Part shown: positions 20,831 through 33,168 of the stretch, one piece after another | Position numbering within the stretch: position 1 is the first letter of the stretch | Layout of the letters: every line of letters begins with the position of its first letter | NCBI GenBank assembly: GCA_973895155.1 | Contig: OZ316893.1 | Span: 28,364,850 to 28,428,849 of the forward strand | DNA: 64,000 bases | Direction: 5' to 3' | From: Marsupella aquatica | Taxonomy: Eukaryota; Marchantiophyta | Notes under the pieces: generated by a model | Database searches by the model: none | The model's input: only the letters and a program-made list of their open reading frames with translations | Told to the model about the DNA's origin: nothing | Made by a program: the position numbers and the translations under genes

Positions 20831-22520
20831 CATTATTATCAAAACCTTTAAACTCCACTAGTATTGATTAGGGTGACTTACGGGTGGTTGCCGTAGGCTC
20901 CCATAACATTATTTTTTAAGTGTTCATACACCACTAGCATTCATTGTGACTCACTTGTAGTCCCGCACTCCCATAACATTTCCAATAAATGTCTTTTGCA
21001 GCTATAACATTCATGTTGAAACCATTGGACTCCGTTAGCATCAAAAGTGTCACCATTCAATTTGGGTTCGTGAGAAATACAAAGGAAACAAAGCTTGGTC
21101 AATGCTTCTAGAATTCTTGTACCAGCCTTCAATCTGGTTCCTTAATGTGCTCGTCACCTTCAAATTCCCTTCTGCATTATTGTTGGGTCGGTATTTTGGT
21201 CGGGAAGCATTGGCCTTCGAGAATTCCTGTCGCTGGCCTTCAATCTGGTCCTGACTGTGCTCGCCACCTCCAAATTCCCTTCAATCTGCATCTTGAATCT
21301 TGCATCGCTTGGATGGCGTACTGACATCGTCAATAATTGCAGCAAGTGATGGATTAGAGTCATTCACTGTCGGATGCAGTCTTCGAGCGAAGGCATTTCC
21401 GAATGGTTGCATTTTTTATGCTTACTGGTGGCAGTGGCGTGGCATGGTTTCAGGCTGAGTGTGCAGTGATGGAGCTTCTCTTCTGTACAACATCCATGGT
21501 TGCGGTATCCATGCCTTGCTACTCACCTCCATCTGTGTTGCAACTCCATTCAGACACTCCTAGGACCCAAATCGCCTTCACTGTCCAACCCACCATACAA
21601 CACTCTTATGTAAAGGCTGTGTCTCACATGCGATACATGGTATGTCTCCAAGTTTCAGCATATGGACTCCCACAACATTTCCGGTTAAAGTGGAGGCTCC
21701 CATAACATTTCCGGTTAAACCGTAGACTCCCATAGCTTTCATGTTGAAACCTTTAAACTCCGTTAGCATCAAATGTGTCACCATTCAATTTTGGACGTGG
21801 GAAATGAGATACAAAATTTTGGACGTGGGAAATGCCCATGTGCTCAGATGGGTATGTATGTTTCAAATTACAGTATTTTGAAGGTTGGGGGTTACGAGGG
21901 ATGGGGTATTCCAAAACGCACAGCCACCATGTGTTGGGGTAATGCAAGTGCCAATGTGCTCCGAAGGGTATGTATGTATCAAATTACAGTATTTTGAAGG
22001 TTGGGGGTATGAGGGATGGGGTATTCTAAAATGCACAGCCACCATGGGCTGGGGTAATGCAAATTAATGCCCATGTGCTCTGAAGGGTATTAATAGGATA
22101 ATGTCCTGGTTAGAGGGCATTGTGGGATATAATGCCCGTAACTAGGACATTTAATGTACGTAAAAACTTGAGTGACTTTTTGGTAACAAACAAGAAAAAG
22201 TGAATCCCTGAAATAGAAAATTCAAATTAAAGGGTCATCCAAGAAGTGGTTGCTATGGAATTGGCCAAAAATATACCTTCTTTAGTTATATTAGATTCTA
22301 TTCATAGATATTGTGTTAGTATCAGGTAGGTGTTTTGTATAATCCCCTCCTCAAAAAAAGGGGTGCATTATGGAGAATTAATGCACTCAAATATACAAAG
22401 AGAAAAGCCACGAAAGTCTTTACGTATCAAAATTACAGTATTGAAGGTGAAGGGGGGTACGTGGGATGGGGGTATTCTATAACGCACAGCCACAGTTGAA
22501 GCCACTTTGATAAGTGATTA
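20831..22520. repeat. Decayed repeat-rich stretch with short direct repeats
   Basis: No supported gene. Repeated phrases include GACTCCCAYAACATT (about 20820, 20900, 20970, 21665, 21695), CTCCGTTAGCATCAAA followed by GTGTCACCATTCAAT (21028-21060 and 21760-21790), a ~68-bp pair at about 21103-21170 and 21211-21278 (CCTTCAATCTGGT...CAAATTCCCTT), and a 116-bp pair starting at 21850 and 21966 (GGGTATGTATG...GTATTTTGAAGGTTGGGGG), with a third partial copy near 22415-22490. Confidence 0.7.
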
Positions 22521-23149
22521 CTCAGTTGAACAATAGGAGAGCAATGCTGCTCTAAGTGGAATGTCTTATTTTGTTTACGAGTGGAATGTCTTGTTTTGTG
22601 GACTACCGTAAACAGACATGTTCATTAATGAAGAAATGCGGTGCTGGTCAGACTGTCCTCACTGTTGTTTTTATAAAGTGGGATGAGAAGCTATTGACAA
22701 ACCACATCATCACTGACCACACACACTCTTACTGTATAATAATCAGAAGTACTCACTGTACTGTCCAGTAGTCTGCGTTTTTGGATTAGTTGTGATGATT
22801 TCTGTTCAGTCTGCTACTATAAGGAGGTTGAATGGGCAACCTTCCAGTATGGGTGAAGGTTTTTTCGGGAACAAACAGGCACAGCAGGGTAGTATGGTTG
22901 AATTGCCTAATCTATCTTGTTGTGGGCATTGTATTGCACCTCGCGCTAACCCTTGGTACACTCTTAATCTTAAAAGGTGTTCATCTGTAAAGGCCAAGTA
23001 TTCTGATAAACCCACACAACACTATTGAAAGAAAAGGAACAAGGTTTAGGGTTTAGAGTATTCTGAGAAAACCACACACTGTTGACACTGTTTACATGAT
23101 AAATGGCCATTGTCAGTAAGAGATACAAAAGTTGAGGTCATGTAATGCG
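22521..23149. other. Stretch without recognised gene
   Basis: Only short unconvincing frames. A GGTTTAGGGTTTAGAG telomere-like fragment lies at about 23043. Confidence 0.5.
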
Positions 23150-23620
23150 GTATTATGGTTCATATTATTTAGGAAATTGGGCCATATACGTGGATATCAT
23201 GCACAAGCTAGGGTAATCTAATAATCGAGTAATGTACAACTAAGGTTAATGTTAGGAATACATCCGAACCTCGGGGTAATCCAATCACAAAGCAATGTAC
23301 TAGACAAGTTAATCTTAGGATATTGTGCCATACACACGGATACGAAAGTTGGGGTAATCTTATCCATCAATAAATATACATTAATTAATGTTTAGGATTT
23401 GTGCCATACACATGAATACAAAAGCCGGGGTAATCTTATAATCAATAAAGTACTAGTAAGGTTAATGTTTGGAAATTGGCCACACCCATGGATACAAAGC
23501 TGGGGTAATCCTACACATAGATACGAAGCAAATGCCGGGGTAATCTAATAATCATAATTAAAGTACAAATGAATGTATTAAGGAATGTACTAAGCTGGGC
23601 TGTAAAAATGTGGGGTTTTA
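23150..23620 (+). repeat. Degenerate ~85-100 bp tandem repeat
   Basis: About five diverged copies of a unit with GGATACRAAGCYGGGGTAATC, an AATAATC...AAGTAC stretch and GGTTAATGTTAGGAAT, then CCATACAC. Copies differ by many substitutions and indels, which indicates an old array. Confidence 0.7.
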
Positions 23621-24750
23621 CATACATGGACACAAGACTATAAACGTGACGAAATGATGTAATCATGCAGGTCAGGTAAAGTAGGAAGATTGTTTGTTAC
23701 ACCAACAGTCTTCGGCCACAAATGAGTTTTCGGCCACAAATGAGGTGTTGTACAACACATTTGTTATGTCATACAGCCATCCATTTGAGTAGTGTTTTTT
23801 TATCTAGATGTAAGTGTCCAGTGTGAGGGAAAATTGGCAGGTCATGTGGGACTGGGGAAAATAAATTTTGATTTGTGTGAAGTGCGCCTCACACGTCGCT
23901 TCTAGGTTCTGAAAATCTAGGGTTGATGGTAAAAATGAAAATGTATAATCTGAGTATGAAATAGATACGGAGGTGTCGAGGAGTAAAACTAGACCAGACC
24001 AGAATGGGGCAGGGGGAGTTTAGGGTCCATTTATATTGAATGTAATGAGAGAATTGTTTACTAGAATAAATGGTACCCCATATTTAAATAACGTGTCTAT
24101 TGATCGATACCCAGGAAAGAAAATACCGTCCTATCTTCTTTGCACTTCAACCGATGCACAATGCTTGCCTTTCTAGAGAACAAGGTAGCCAAAACAAATT
24201 CACCGAAGAGAATAGATAGTTCAAAACTCCTGACTCTAATTTACAAATACTACAAAAAAACATTTGACTCTTACCTGAAGTTTTCCTATCGTCTAAAATC
24301 TTAAAGTTTCCCTTTCCTGAAGCTCAAATTGTTTTTCCTTCCCTGCCCTTCCTCAAGTTTTTTTCCCTAGCGCCTGAAGCTGGAGTTTTTTTTTCCTTCC
24401 CCCCTGACGGTGAAGTTTTTTTTTCTTCCTGGAAAAAGCTGAATTTTTTTTTGCTTGCTTTGGTTTTTGCTGTTTTTCTTCTCCCCCACTTTCACATTAT
24501 GTAGGTTTGTACATCATGTGCGAAAAAAACTAGGATACAATGTATGGATTTGATGAAAAAAATCACCTCTGGTTTAGGGAACCAATATAGAGCAGGTAAA
24601 TTCAGGCATGTACTTTGGCTGGTATTTGTCCCTGCAATACCCAAAATGCTGGTCCGGTGAGGTTTAGGGTCTTTTCAGTACGTTTGGAGTCCTTCTACCG
24701 GCGCAGGGCGCCTTCATGGGGTCCCTGCCCGCTTTGTTGCTTGCTATGAC
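23621..24750. other. Stretch without recognised gene
   Basis: AT-rich. It contains poly-T/pyrimidine-rich blocks with a repeated CCTGAAG...TTTTTTTCC motif between about 24270 and 24480. No coding frame is supported. Confidence 0.5.
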
Positions 24751-25243
24751 TAATAAAAGTACCCTCATTAATAAGAGTACCCTCATGGACAAGGCCCAAC
24801 ACAAGGATACCCTTAGGAGATAAGAGTACCCTCACTGATAAGGGTACCCTCATTATCAAAGTACCATTGTTGATAAGTGTACCCTCATTGATACTTAAGA
24901 GTACCCTCATACGCAAGGGTACCCTCAGGAGATAAGAGTACCCTCATTGATAAGGGTACCCTCACTGATCAAAGTACCATTGTTGATAAGCGTACCCATT
25001 GATAAGAGTACCCTCGCTGATAAGAGTCCCTCGCTGATAAGAGTACCCTCGTTGATAAGAGTACCCTCAAGCACAAGGGTACCCTCAGGAGATAAGAGTA
25101 CCCTCATTGATAAGGGTACCCTCATTGATCTAATTAAGTACCATCGTTGATAAATGTACCACATTGATAAGAGTACCCTCACTGATAAGAGTACCCTCAT
25201 GCACAAGGGTACCCTCAGGAGATAAAAGTACCCTCATTCACAT
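24751..25243 (+). repeat. GATAAGAGTACCCTCA minisatellite
   Basis: About 28 imperfect copies of a 16-18 bp unit (GATAAGAGTACCCTCAT, GATAAGGGTACCCTCAC and variants). A higher-order block (GGAGATAAGAGTACCCTCAT, then GATAAGGGTACCCTC, then a CAAAGTACCATTGTTG variant) recurs at about 24806, 24928 and 25089. Short frames in it are products of the repeat. Confidence 0.93.
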
Positions 25244-28200
25244 GGGGAGCAATGAAAATAGGGATAATTGTAACCACGTCCAAAAGGTGAGATCTGTGAT
25301 CATAGCCATTCAAAAATACTGTCCTTCAAAACCTTGAGGACTTTAGTTTAAGAACTTTTCTAACAAACAGTTCAAGAATGTTTTTATAACAAAGAATCCA
25401 ATAAAGTGTAAACTTTAATTTTATGGTGTTCAATTTTTTTAGATTTTCCCACACTATAGCAAACAAATCCACTGAATTTGTTTATTCTAATTCCAATTCA
25501 GTAAATATTACAATTCCGGTCAAATAGTACACGAACCATTTCAGATCTGAGTACCGAAATGCCGTAAGTTGTAATTTTTATCATTAGATTTATGAATAAT
25601 TCAACATGTAGGTGGGGAGAAAGGGGGAATTTTGATGTTGAGGTACTCACCTTCATAAATCTACTATTGATTTGTCCCAAGGAGTGTACAGTTCTTTCCT
25701 TGGTCTCGCCTCAATATTTGTACAATGTTGGCATGAATGACACTGCACAGAACACTAAAAGGATTTAGTGTCTTGAGGATGACCAAAAACAATGACAAGA
25801 AACCTGAAACTGAAACTCATTTGTCCAAGTGCATGTAGAGCTTCATATCATTGGCAACAATAGTGCTTGAAGCCAACTTACTTTTGAATGACGTGTAAGG
25901 CAATATCTTGTGAAAGAGGGCCGATAGCTTCCCAACTACTAAAGGAAGTAGATTTTGCACTCACAAAGTCATCCCAACAACCAGATCCCCTTGTGCAATC
26001 TGAGAAACGTGGAGTATTCAATAAAAAGTTCAAAGCAAAATGTAATAAAACCATCATAAACTCAATATAATGAAATGTAACCATGTCCTTTGTGATAAAT
26101 TCTGCAAACCCTTCTGCTTTTTAAATATCTACTAATTAAAAGGAAAAGGATAATACACCAGAATTTACTTCAAAACTCACTGTCAATCATGTTCTCCGAA
26201 CAATAAGAATGATAGGGAGGGAAAATGTCAACCTGGGCATACGCCCAAGTCAGGGTGTGAAGCTTAATTTTCAGGATCCTGGAATTGTGGCCGGAGAGAG
26301 GCAGCTTGCAGCAACAAGTGCTTCAGGCTTCTTCCTCATCAGCATAGCCAACACCACTAGGAGACCAACCTAGAGCAAGTACAGGTCGAGCTCCCTCCTT
26401 GTTTGTGTAGTTCAATGTTCTGACCATGTTCAATGTGCTGCATTCCCTTGGGTTTGGATGATCTTCCCTTGGCAGAAATGAGTCACATTCCAGAGTTACT
26501 CCATGCATAATGATTATTCACCTGCCCCTGGGGTTGGATGATCTTTGTGTGGGATAAATGCCCGGTTTGAGTTAACGGGCAAGTTTACGTGTTGCCCTAC
26601 GGGGTGTGGTTGGGACCGGGTGGGGTTGGGATAGGGTTGGGATGAGGTTGGGACGGTGTCAGGATAGGGGCGGGATGACCAGGTGTGACGGATGACAAAT
26701 CAAGGCCAAACCAGGCATAAATGAATCACACTTCAGAGTTACTCAAGGCAAAATGATTATTCTTCTGCCGCCAATCTGAATTGACTACTTGTAGCCTGGT
26801 GGAATCAGTGGATACTCATTACTTGGCGAGAGGTTGCACCATAAAGATTGTTATGGTTAGGAATCAAATAATAGTTGAGTGTTCATTAAGTGTTTATAAT
26901 ACCTTGAAAGGGTTTAACAGTTTAATGATTAGATGCATGGGACCCGGATGGGATCCCATATGAGCTTACACTTTGAATCGTTCAACAATCTGAACCATAA
27001 AATGTACAAGGGTAAATTTATAAGAAGGTAATGGCATTGTGACTTTTTTCATCAAAGCAAGCTGGAGTGCCAGTTCCTTGTTATTAGGATATATCTAGAT
27101 CCAGACTAGCTCCAGAGTACCAAAATCTCTGCACTTTTGGGGCACTCTGTTGTGCTATGCATTTGAGGGAGTATTCATATCTATAACTAGACCAATGCCC
27201 GTGCGTTGAACAAAAGATGTTGACATGAGAAAACATACCAAGGAGAGAGAAAGAGTAAAAGTGAGGAAAAGATATCAAAGTGAGAAAACTAAGTGAATAG
27301 TTTAGCTACTCATTTGCTAAACTAACAACAATAAGTTCAGCAGTTAATTGGCAAGGGAGTCCACCCTACAATTTAGCTGGTTGCAGTCAAACTGGAGTTT
27401 GGACTTTGAATGCCATAAACTTACATTCCACCATGGGTGAGTGCAATGTGTGTATTTAGGCAAAGCTCAGATAATTGAAGGGAATGGGCTTACTCCCCTC
27501 TTTTATAGGGGGAGTGACACTTATTTCACTGACAGTTTACATAAGACTGCAAGATGGGCATCACTAGAAGAAATTAATAAGAAATCATTAGTAAACCCTA
27601 AACCCTAAACTTTCTACAGTAGTTGATTCTAAGTGTGTTAATTTATATATATAGTGCACGTTGCACATATTGGTGAGAGGCAGCCAGGGGTGAAGTCTCA
27701 ATGTGTGATCACATGTAGGGTCTGTTGAGGGGAATCTAACATTTAGGATACTTAGACCAGTACTGTCAAAGAACTCACACTCCCCTGCTGTAAATTAAGC
27801 CGACATTGCTCCAAAGCAGAGACAAACTTTCTAAGTTCATTGATCTACAAAACTCTCCCCACATTGAGACCTTACTAAAATAGAAAACGAGGAAGAAGTA
27901 CATTTAAGAAAACTAAGGACCAATTTCCTGAAAAAGGCCAAACAAAGTACAATGGAGTAAAGCAAATTATAGAGATAAACTAAACCCTAAACCCTAAACT
28001 TTACCCTCAGCTTAAGTGATTTAGAAAGGAAATGCAAACACAGCAAAGGTTAATTAAATCAATTATTTTGAGCTCAATTTATTAATTGTTATCAGTAACA
28101 AAATGATGAAAAATAACTGCAAGAAAGAAGCAACAATGGGTACTAGATAGAGGACAAGGTTCACATGTGGTCCCAATAGGTTTTTGCCCACAGGCAGGTC

Positions 28201-28300
28201 CCATTTGTTTAATATGTTCCGTTAGCTTACATACATCTAATGAGGGTCCAAATGGAAATGAATCACTCTACCAAAGAACAAAATGAGCCAAATCTGTGGA
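25244..28300. other. AT-rich stretch without recognised gene
   Basis: About 3 kb with only short frames. Minor features are a GGTTGGGATAGG-type run at 26600-26670, short telomere-like CCCTAAACCCTAAAC fragments at about 27595 and 27984, and a CACTAGAAGAAA string at 27562 resembling the CACTA terminus. Confidence 0.5.
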
Positions 28301-28309
28301 TGAGACCCA

Positions 28310-28640
28310 ATAAAGGGGAGAAGGGACAGGATCCCAATTACATGACCCCCCAAAACGGGGAGAAGCTGATACAGGATCTCAACTAAATGAGACACACAAG
28401 AGGGGAGAAGAGACAGAGGATCTCAACTAAATGAGACACACAAAAGGGGAGAAAACCAGAGAAATACCATTTGAAGACCAAAGACTGAGCCAACATTCCT
28501 GAGTTCCGAATAACTACAAAGATTCAGAAATTATGCTAACCTAGGTATTATCACTATCGAAAATTCCTGATCAAGCCGCCAATAACTACAAAGAACTTAG
28601 AACATGCTAACCTAGGTATTATCACTATCTAAAGTAGAGA
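28310..28640 (+). repeat. Two short tandem repeats
   Basis: 28310-28460 holds about three copies of a ~47-bp unit (GGGGAGAAGAGACAGAGGATC, CAACTAAATGAGACACACAA). 28505-28632 holds two copies of a ~70-bp unit containing AATAACTACAAAGA and GCTAACCTAGGTATTATCAC. Confidence 0.8.
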
Positions 28641-29069
28641 CTAGATTTTCTGCGAGCAACAAGACCATTCATATCTTCTAGAGACTAAAGTGACCAAACA
28701 CTGTCTAAATGCTCAAGCAACAGCATGTAACATCCGTATCTTGTAGCTGTCCAACTATGTACTAGTAGTGCCCACTGCAAGGTCTCTAGCTCTGGATGAA
28801 TGCCTGGATTGAATGACAATCACTACCATGAAAGGTTTTGATATATAGCAGGCCAGTGACTCTGTTAATCGATCAAGCTCTTTGGCCAGGCATGTCAAGA
28901 AGTTGGAAGGACGGGCTCATTCCCACAGATCAAGATTCTATTCCTCTTTCAATTGTTGGGTTGTCGACAATCTTTAGAACTGCATTGAGTTGTCGTAGAG
29001 ACCCTCATCCGTTCGCCCCAGTGAAGGGAAGGGATCAACGAGAACCGCACTCAACGCCCTCTTCTCCAA

Positions 29070-29387
29070 TTGAAAGAAGGATCTCCTTCTATGGATGTCC
29101 CCCCAGGAGATCCCGAGGTGCACACTCAAGGGGCTATGATGTCTGGCCTTCTCTTACAATTGTTATACCAAATTCCTGGAGGTACTGCTCGGCAGGTCGT
29201 TGCACAGTGGAAATGGTTGCCAATGGAAACGAAGACTTGCGTAGATGCTAAGAGTTATGTAGATGCTAAGAGTTGGGTACATGCTAAGAGATGTGTAGAT
29301 GCTCTTGTTAAGATTAACAAGGAGATCACGGTATTGTGGGAAGTAAAGGCAATAGCCCCGCAGTTACAGACGAACTTGGACACGTAA
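29070..29387 (+). CDS. Uncertain 105-aa frame with short internal repeat
   Basis: Not recognised. A plus-strand frame of 105 residues includes an 18-bp tandem repeat (29236-29302) encoding CVDAKSYVDAKSWVHAKRC. An alternative overlapping frame (28838-29251) is also open. No conserved domain is seen. It may be a decayed exon or chance; the surrounding sequence contains relics of other genes. Confidence 0.2.
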   Translation: MKEGSPSMDVPPGDPEVHTQGAMMSGLLLQLLYQIPGGTARQVVAQWKWLPMETKTCVDAKSYVDAKSWVHAKRCVDALVKINKEITVLWEVKAIAPQLQTNLDT

Positions 29388-29399
29388 TTGATTTTGTAG

Positions 29400-30360
29400 T
29401 TAAACTTTGTTGAAAGTCTTTATAACAGAGCAATCACAAGTTCCACGCATGCGCGATTGTGAGGAACCAAGTCCAAGTTGCCGCGCGCGCGAAATGACAA
29501 AATTTTACGGGGAGCACAATGTGCACACAACGTAAACTCAAGACTCTATGAGTGCTTGGAGCAAGGTGGACAGGCTATGGGACGTGATCCAGATTTTTGA
29601 CCACCCTCTGCTGGGGAAGCTGCAGTGGCATTCGTTCTCTTGGAGAAGCTATAGCGGCGACCCTTTGGAGAAATCAGCTGGCAGTCTCGAACAGTCTACA
29701 AGGCCCAATGTTAAGCTTTGATGGCGGCGAGGCAGTCTAATCACAAAACCTAAAAAGTTGTAGCAGGAAGTGGAGAAAAAAACAGGCGCAATGTGTACTA
29801 CTTAAAAAAGTTCCAAAAGTGGCGTTTTGGGTAGAATAGGGCGCTGCCCTCAGCCTTTTGGTCCCGATCCCCTAACAACTTTGTGGCGGGCTTCGGCTAA
29901 CAGGTTCATTATTGGTGTGGGAGTTCTACTCGACCAGCCACCAGAGGCCTTAGTGGACATAAACGCAGTAGCTAGTACAGTAGTTCACTTGACGTGACCA
30001 GTGAGGTGCAACAACCACTCGGTTGATTGAAGCATCAAAAGAATTGGCTGAAACGGCCACAATCTCATACAACATACATGGCAAGGTCTCTATGCCAATT
30101 TCCCAGCCTTATCTAGGGACAGATTGAAGGCAGCTTCCGACCACGAAAGTCACAAAACTGCCTATGAGCCATCCGTACCTCTAAAGATCCGCCATATATA
30201 GACCCTCTTCACAGCTTTATACAATCTTCCGACTACCGCAGCCACAATAGTGTGCTAGAATTCACTGTGAAGTACTGGATTGGCTCCACTCTAATTCGTG
30301 CCTTACTCGAGACATGAGAAACGGAAAAATTGACGCGTCTAGTTTTGTCTCACCTTGTTT
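29400..30360. other. Stretch without recognised gene
   Basis: About 1 kb, less AT-rich than its surroundings, with no long frame and no repeat recognised. Confidence 0.45.
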
Positions 30361-30660
30361 AAGTAAGCAATGTTGACAATCGGGTCGAGAAGGTACTGGA
30401 GGAATGCATCCAATGTGAAGGAGTGCTTTGCTTTCATCAATATCGTATTCTAGTGAGCCATCTGCTCATTGATGATCTTCTCGGCATCACCCAACCTCGG
30501 TTTCACCTTGCTCTGCGTTCAGAAACTCTTTAAACTTTGCCGGGACAATGACATCATTCTCTGCATACTTGTGCATGCGATCAAATCGCCTCTTTGGTAA
30601 TTAAACCATTGTCCATCAATCTCTCCTCCTATACAAGCTCGGAGTATCCATCTCTATATA
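30361..30660 (-). pseudogene. Unidentified protein-coding relic
   Basis: Read on the minus strand, adjoining frames give protein-like text: RLMDNGLITKEA, then after a frameshift FDRMHKYAENDVIVPAKFKE, then FLNAEQGETEVG, then after another shift GDAEKIINEQMAH, a stop, and KHSFTLDAFLQYLLDPIVN. The helical, charged composition and lack of a long single frame suggest a decayed exon. I cannot name the parent gene. It lies in the same gene-relic belt as the TOP2, PPR and SMC2 pieces. Confidence 0.4.
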
Positions 30661-32311
30661 TCCTGCCCACAGGACTCTAGGGGGAGGCACAACATAATCA
30701 CAACAAAAACTTTTCTCTTTTGCACGAATGAAGCACCGAAAATAGTGTTTAGAAGCGAAAAGAAATTATGCACTTAACACAGGCCTGAATATCAGATTTG
30801 CACGGGAGGTCAAGTGTATTATCTAGCTGGGACTATTTTCGCACCTTTCTCCCATAAAACAACGCGCAATATATATATTCCAACACATTCGCAGTGCCAA
30901 ATTAATGATCCCATGTTTGCACCCTGAGTTAATAAAGTGCAAAATAATTGAGAGATGCAATAGCTAATTACCGATCAGATCTAACTATATATGGAGAGAA
31001 GATACATTCGAAATAGAGAAGGGAGAACACCACAAGGATCTGTTGGCAGCAGCAGTCGATACAAAGTCGATCTAACCAGACGAGTGACAAGTACACATGT
31101 TAGAGACTCCTCGATGAAGCTCAAACGACAAGACTGGTAACAAGCCCAGTTGAAAAACTCAAGCTGCGATAGTCCAACGAGAAGCAAAACGATGAAGAAA
31201 TGAAGGCGGGACCCCACGAGCCAGAGAATGCAACCCTAAACCCAATATGCCGCTTCACTAATTCGCTCAACCTTCAAACACACGGATCCCTGTGGCCCTG
31301 CAAAACATAGGACCCATGTGCTCACTAACAAGTGGGTCCGCAAAGGTATTGAAAATGAAAAAACCAAACATCTCACAAGAAAGAATGACGACATCGGCCG
31401 TGGGGACTAGAGAGCGAGAGATGACAGCAGCATCCCGGTTTGTTCGTTTGCAACTCGACACAATATGCAAAAGTGAGTTGTTCGCAAGATGTGGGCACCG
31501 TTGACGTGACTCGGTCATGTTGCAGTGTTGCGCGTTCCAAAGTCTTCTACCGGACAGGTTTCATCATTCGGAGAATCTCAACGCCTACTTTGGACTGATT
31601 GACTGGAGAAGTGGAGATCCTAGTGGACGAAATATTTGCACTGCTGTAATCCTTGTATTCTCAAAACAGTGATGTCGTCAATGTATTTTGTTTTGAGGGG
31701 GATTTTCATGTCATTGCGGCGGACGAGCGTTTGGTGTGTACTTAGAGTAAAGAAACCTTATGCCAGGCGGGGCTGTTCAGTGGTGATTGAGCTCCCGCGT
31801 CGACATGCATTCTATCTCTCAAGTGCTGCCGGTGGTCTGTTGCCCCCCAATGATCTGCGAAAGGCGATGAGACTCTGAGCATCGCTTGCTTGAGTCTACA
31901 GGAATGAATGGTTTGCTTAAGAGGTCACGTGTAAAGTCAATACTGTGCTGAGCTTTGGAAAATTCGGCGGAGTAGTTAGGGATCGCGATGCTGTTGGGTC
32001 ACTAAGAGTAGATGCTGTCGGAGTAATGTTGTAGCAAGCCAATGTGATTAGAACAGCCATGTCAGCAGCTTTGGACACTGGGCCAAAGGGAAAAGACTGA
32101 CATAATACTAAAGCTGATTTGATCCACCTGGCTGCTCAGTCGGCTACAAAGTGCACATTCATTCAAGCTGCAATTCGGAAGTGCGGGGGCAAGGAGGAAA
32201 AGGGGCTACAGCTGTACACAGCCTAGGGATCAAATGGGCGATGGGGACAGTTCGATAAACAACTGGGACGAGCAGATGCTACGGGGCGGGACCCAGAGGT
32301 CAGACTTCCCA
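30661..32311. other. Stretch without recognised gene
   Basis: Only short frames on either strand. No motif, repeat or RNA gene recognised. Confidence 0.45.
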
Positions 32312-32421
32312 TCTGGGACAAAGCATGCTCAGATAAGCTTGGAATCAAGCCTCAGTATGTAGCCGCTCTGGGACAAAGCATGCTCAGATAAGATTGGAAT
32401 CAAGCCTCAGTATGTAGCCGC
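32312..32421 (+). repeat. 55-bp tandem duplication
   Basis: Two adjacent 55-bp copies (32312-32366, 32367-32421) beginning TCTGGGACAAAGCATGCTC and differing by about one base (AAGCTTGG versus AAGATTGG). A four-base start of a third copy follows. Confidence 0.92.
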
Positions 32422-33015
32422 TCTGTCAGGTTTATTGGGGCCTGATAAAGCTTGATTCACACTAGGACTGCCACTACGTAAGTTAGCACTCTGGACAGTA
32501 GCTCTGGGAACAAGGAGCTGTGCTTGGCTGGAGCACCAGAGAGATTGTGATGCCATCGGCTATCTCTAGGTGAGAAACAATCACGTCCTGCCATAAATGT
32601 CCCCTCGGGAAAAGAAAGGGCAACTTTCAGTACTATGGTTCTGTACTAGGACCCGCTACAAATTTACAAAAATAGTTGACCTCCGCTGATCATTATTCCA
32701 CTTTTGATGGGCTGATACAAACCACCGTCGTTGAATTGGCCTCCAAACAGGACCTACAACGTTGTTTTGTCATCACTGCTACATCGCGATCGGCCTTCAC
32801 TAGATATCCCTTCCAATTTGTTCTAGATGCTAAATAATTAATCATCGACACTGAGTTTTGCCGACGATTAGGAGTAGATAATGTACGGCAGATGCTCAAA
32901 CTCGCTCGGAAGTTTGCAGCAACTAAATTTGAAGAGGAAGCCAAGAAGCTCTTCAGGGAACACTTTGACATCCTGAAGACTAATGTGTTTGATGTTTTGG
33001 AAGGACTTCATTATG

Positions 33016-33168
33016 ATTCGGAAGGCTCACATGATGGTGAAGTCGTTTCAGGTCAAAAATCATTTGTGGATCTTTGTCAACTCATTCATTCACAATCCGT
33101 CATTCGACTCTCAAACCAGAGAGACCTTGACATCTCGTCAGGGCAGCTTCGGGTCAAAATGCGAACTA
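33016..33168 (+). pseudogene. DNA topoisomerase II (TOP2) exon fragment
   Basis: 51 in-frame codons read VKSFQVKNHLWIFVN, FIHNPSFDSQTRETLT and SFGSKCEL, the strongly conserved block that lies after the transducer domain and before the breakage-reunion core of eukaryotic type IIA topoisomerases. TOP2 proteins exceed 1400 residues, and no other TOP2 sequence is seen on either side, so this is an orphan fragment. Its right edge is exact: at 33169 the sequence switches to a PPR relic on the opposite strand. The fragment has no internal stop, but it has no start or plausible partner exons. The 124 bp upstream (from 32892) are an open but unrelated-looking frame. Confidence 0.82.

Noticed and set aside
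24925-25206. 93-codon minus-strand frame rich in LINEGTLI-like phrases
   Set aside because: Entirely within the GATAAGAGTACCCTC minisatellite; repeat-derived.
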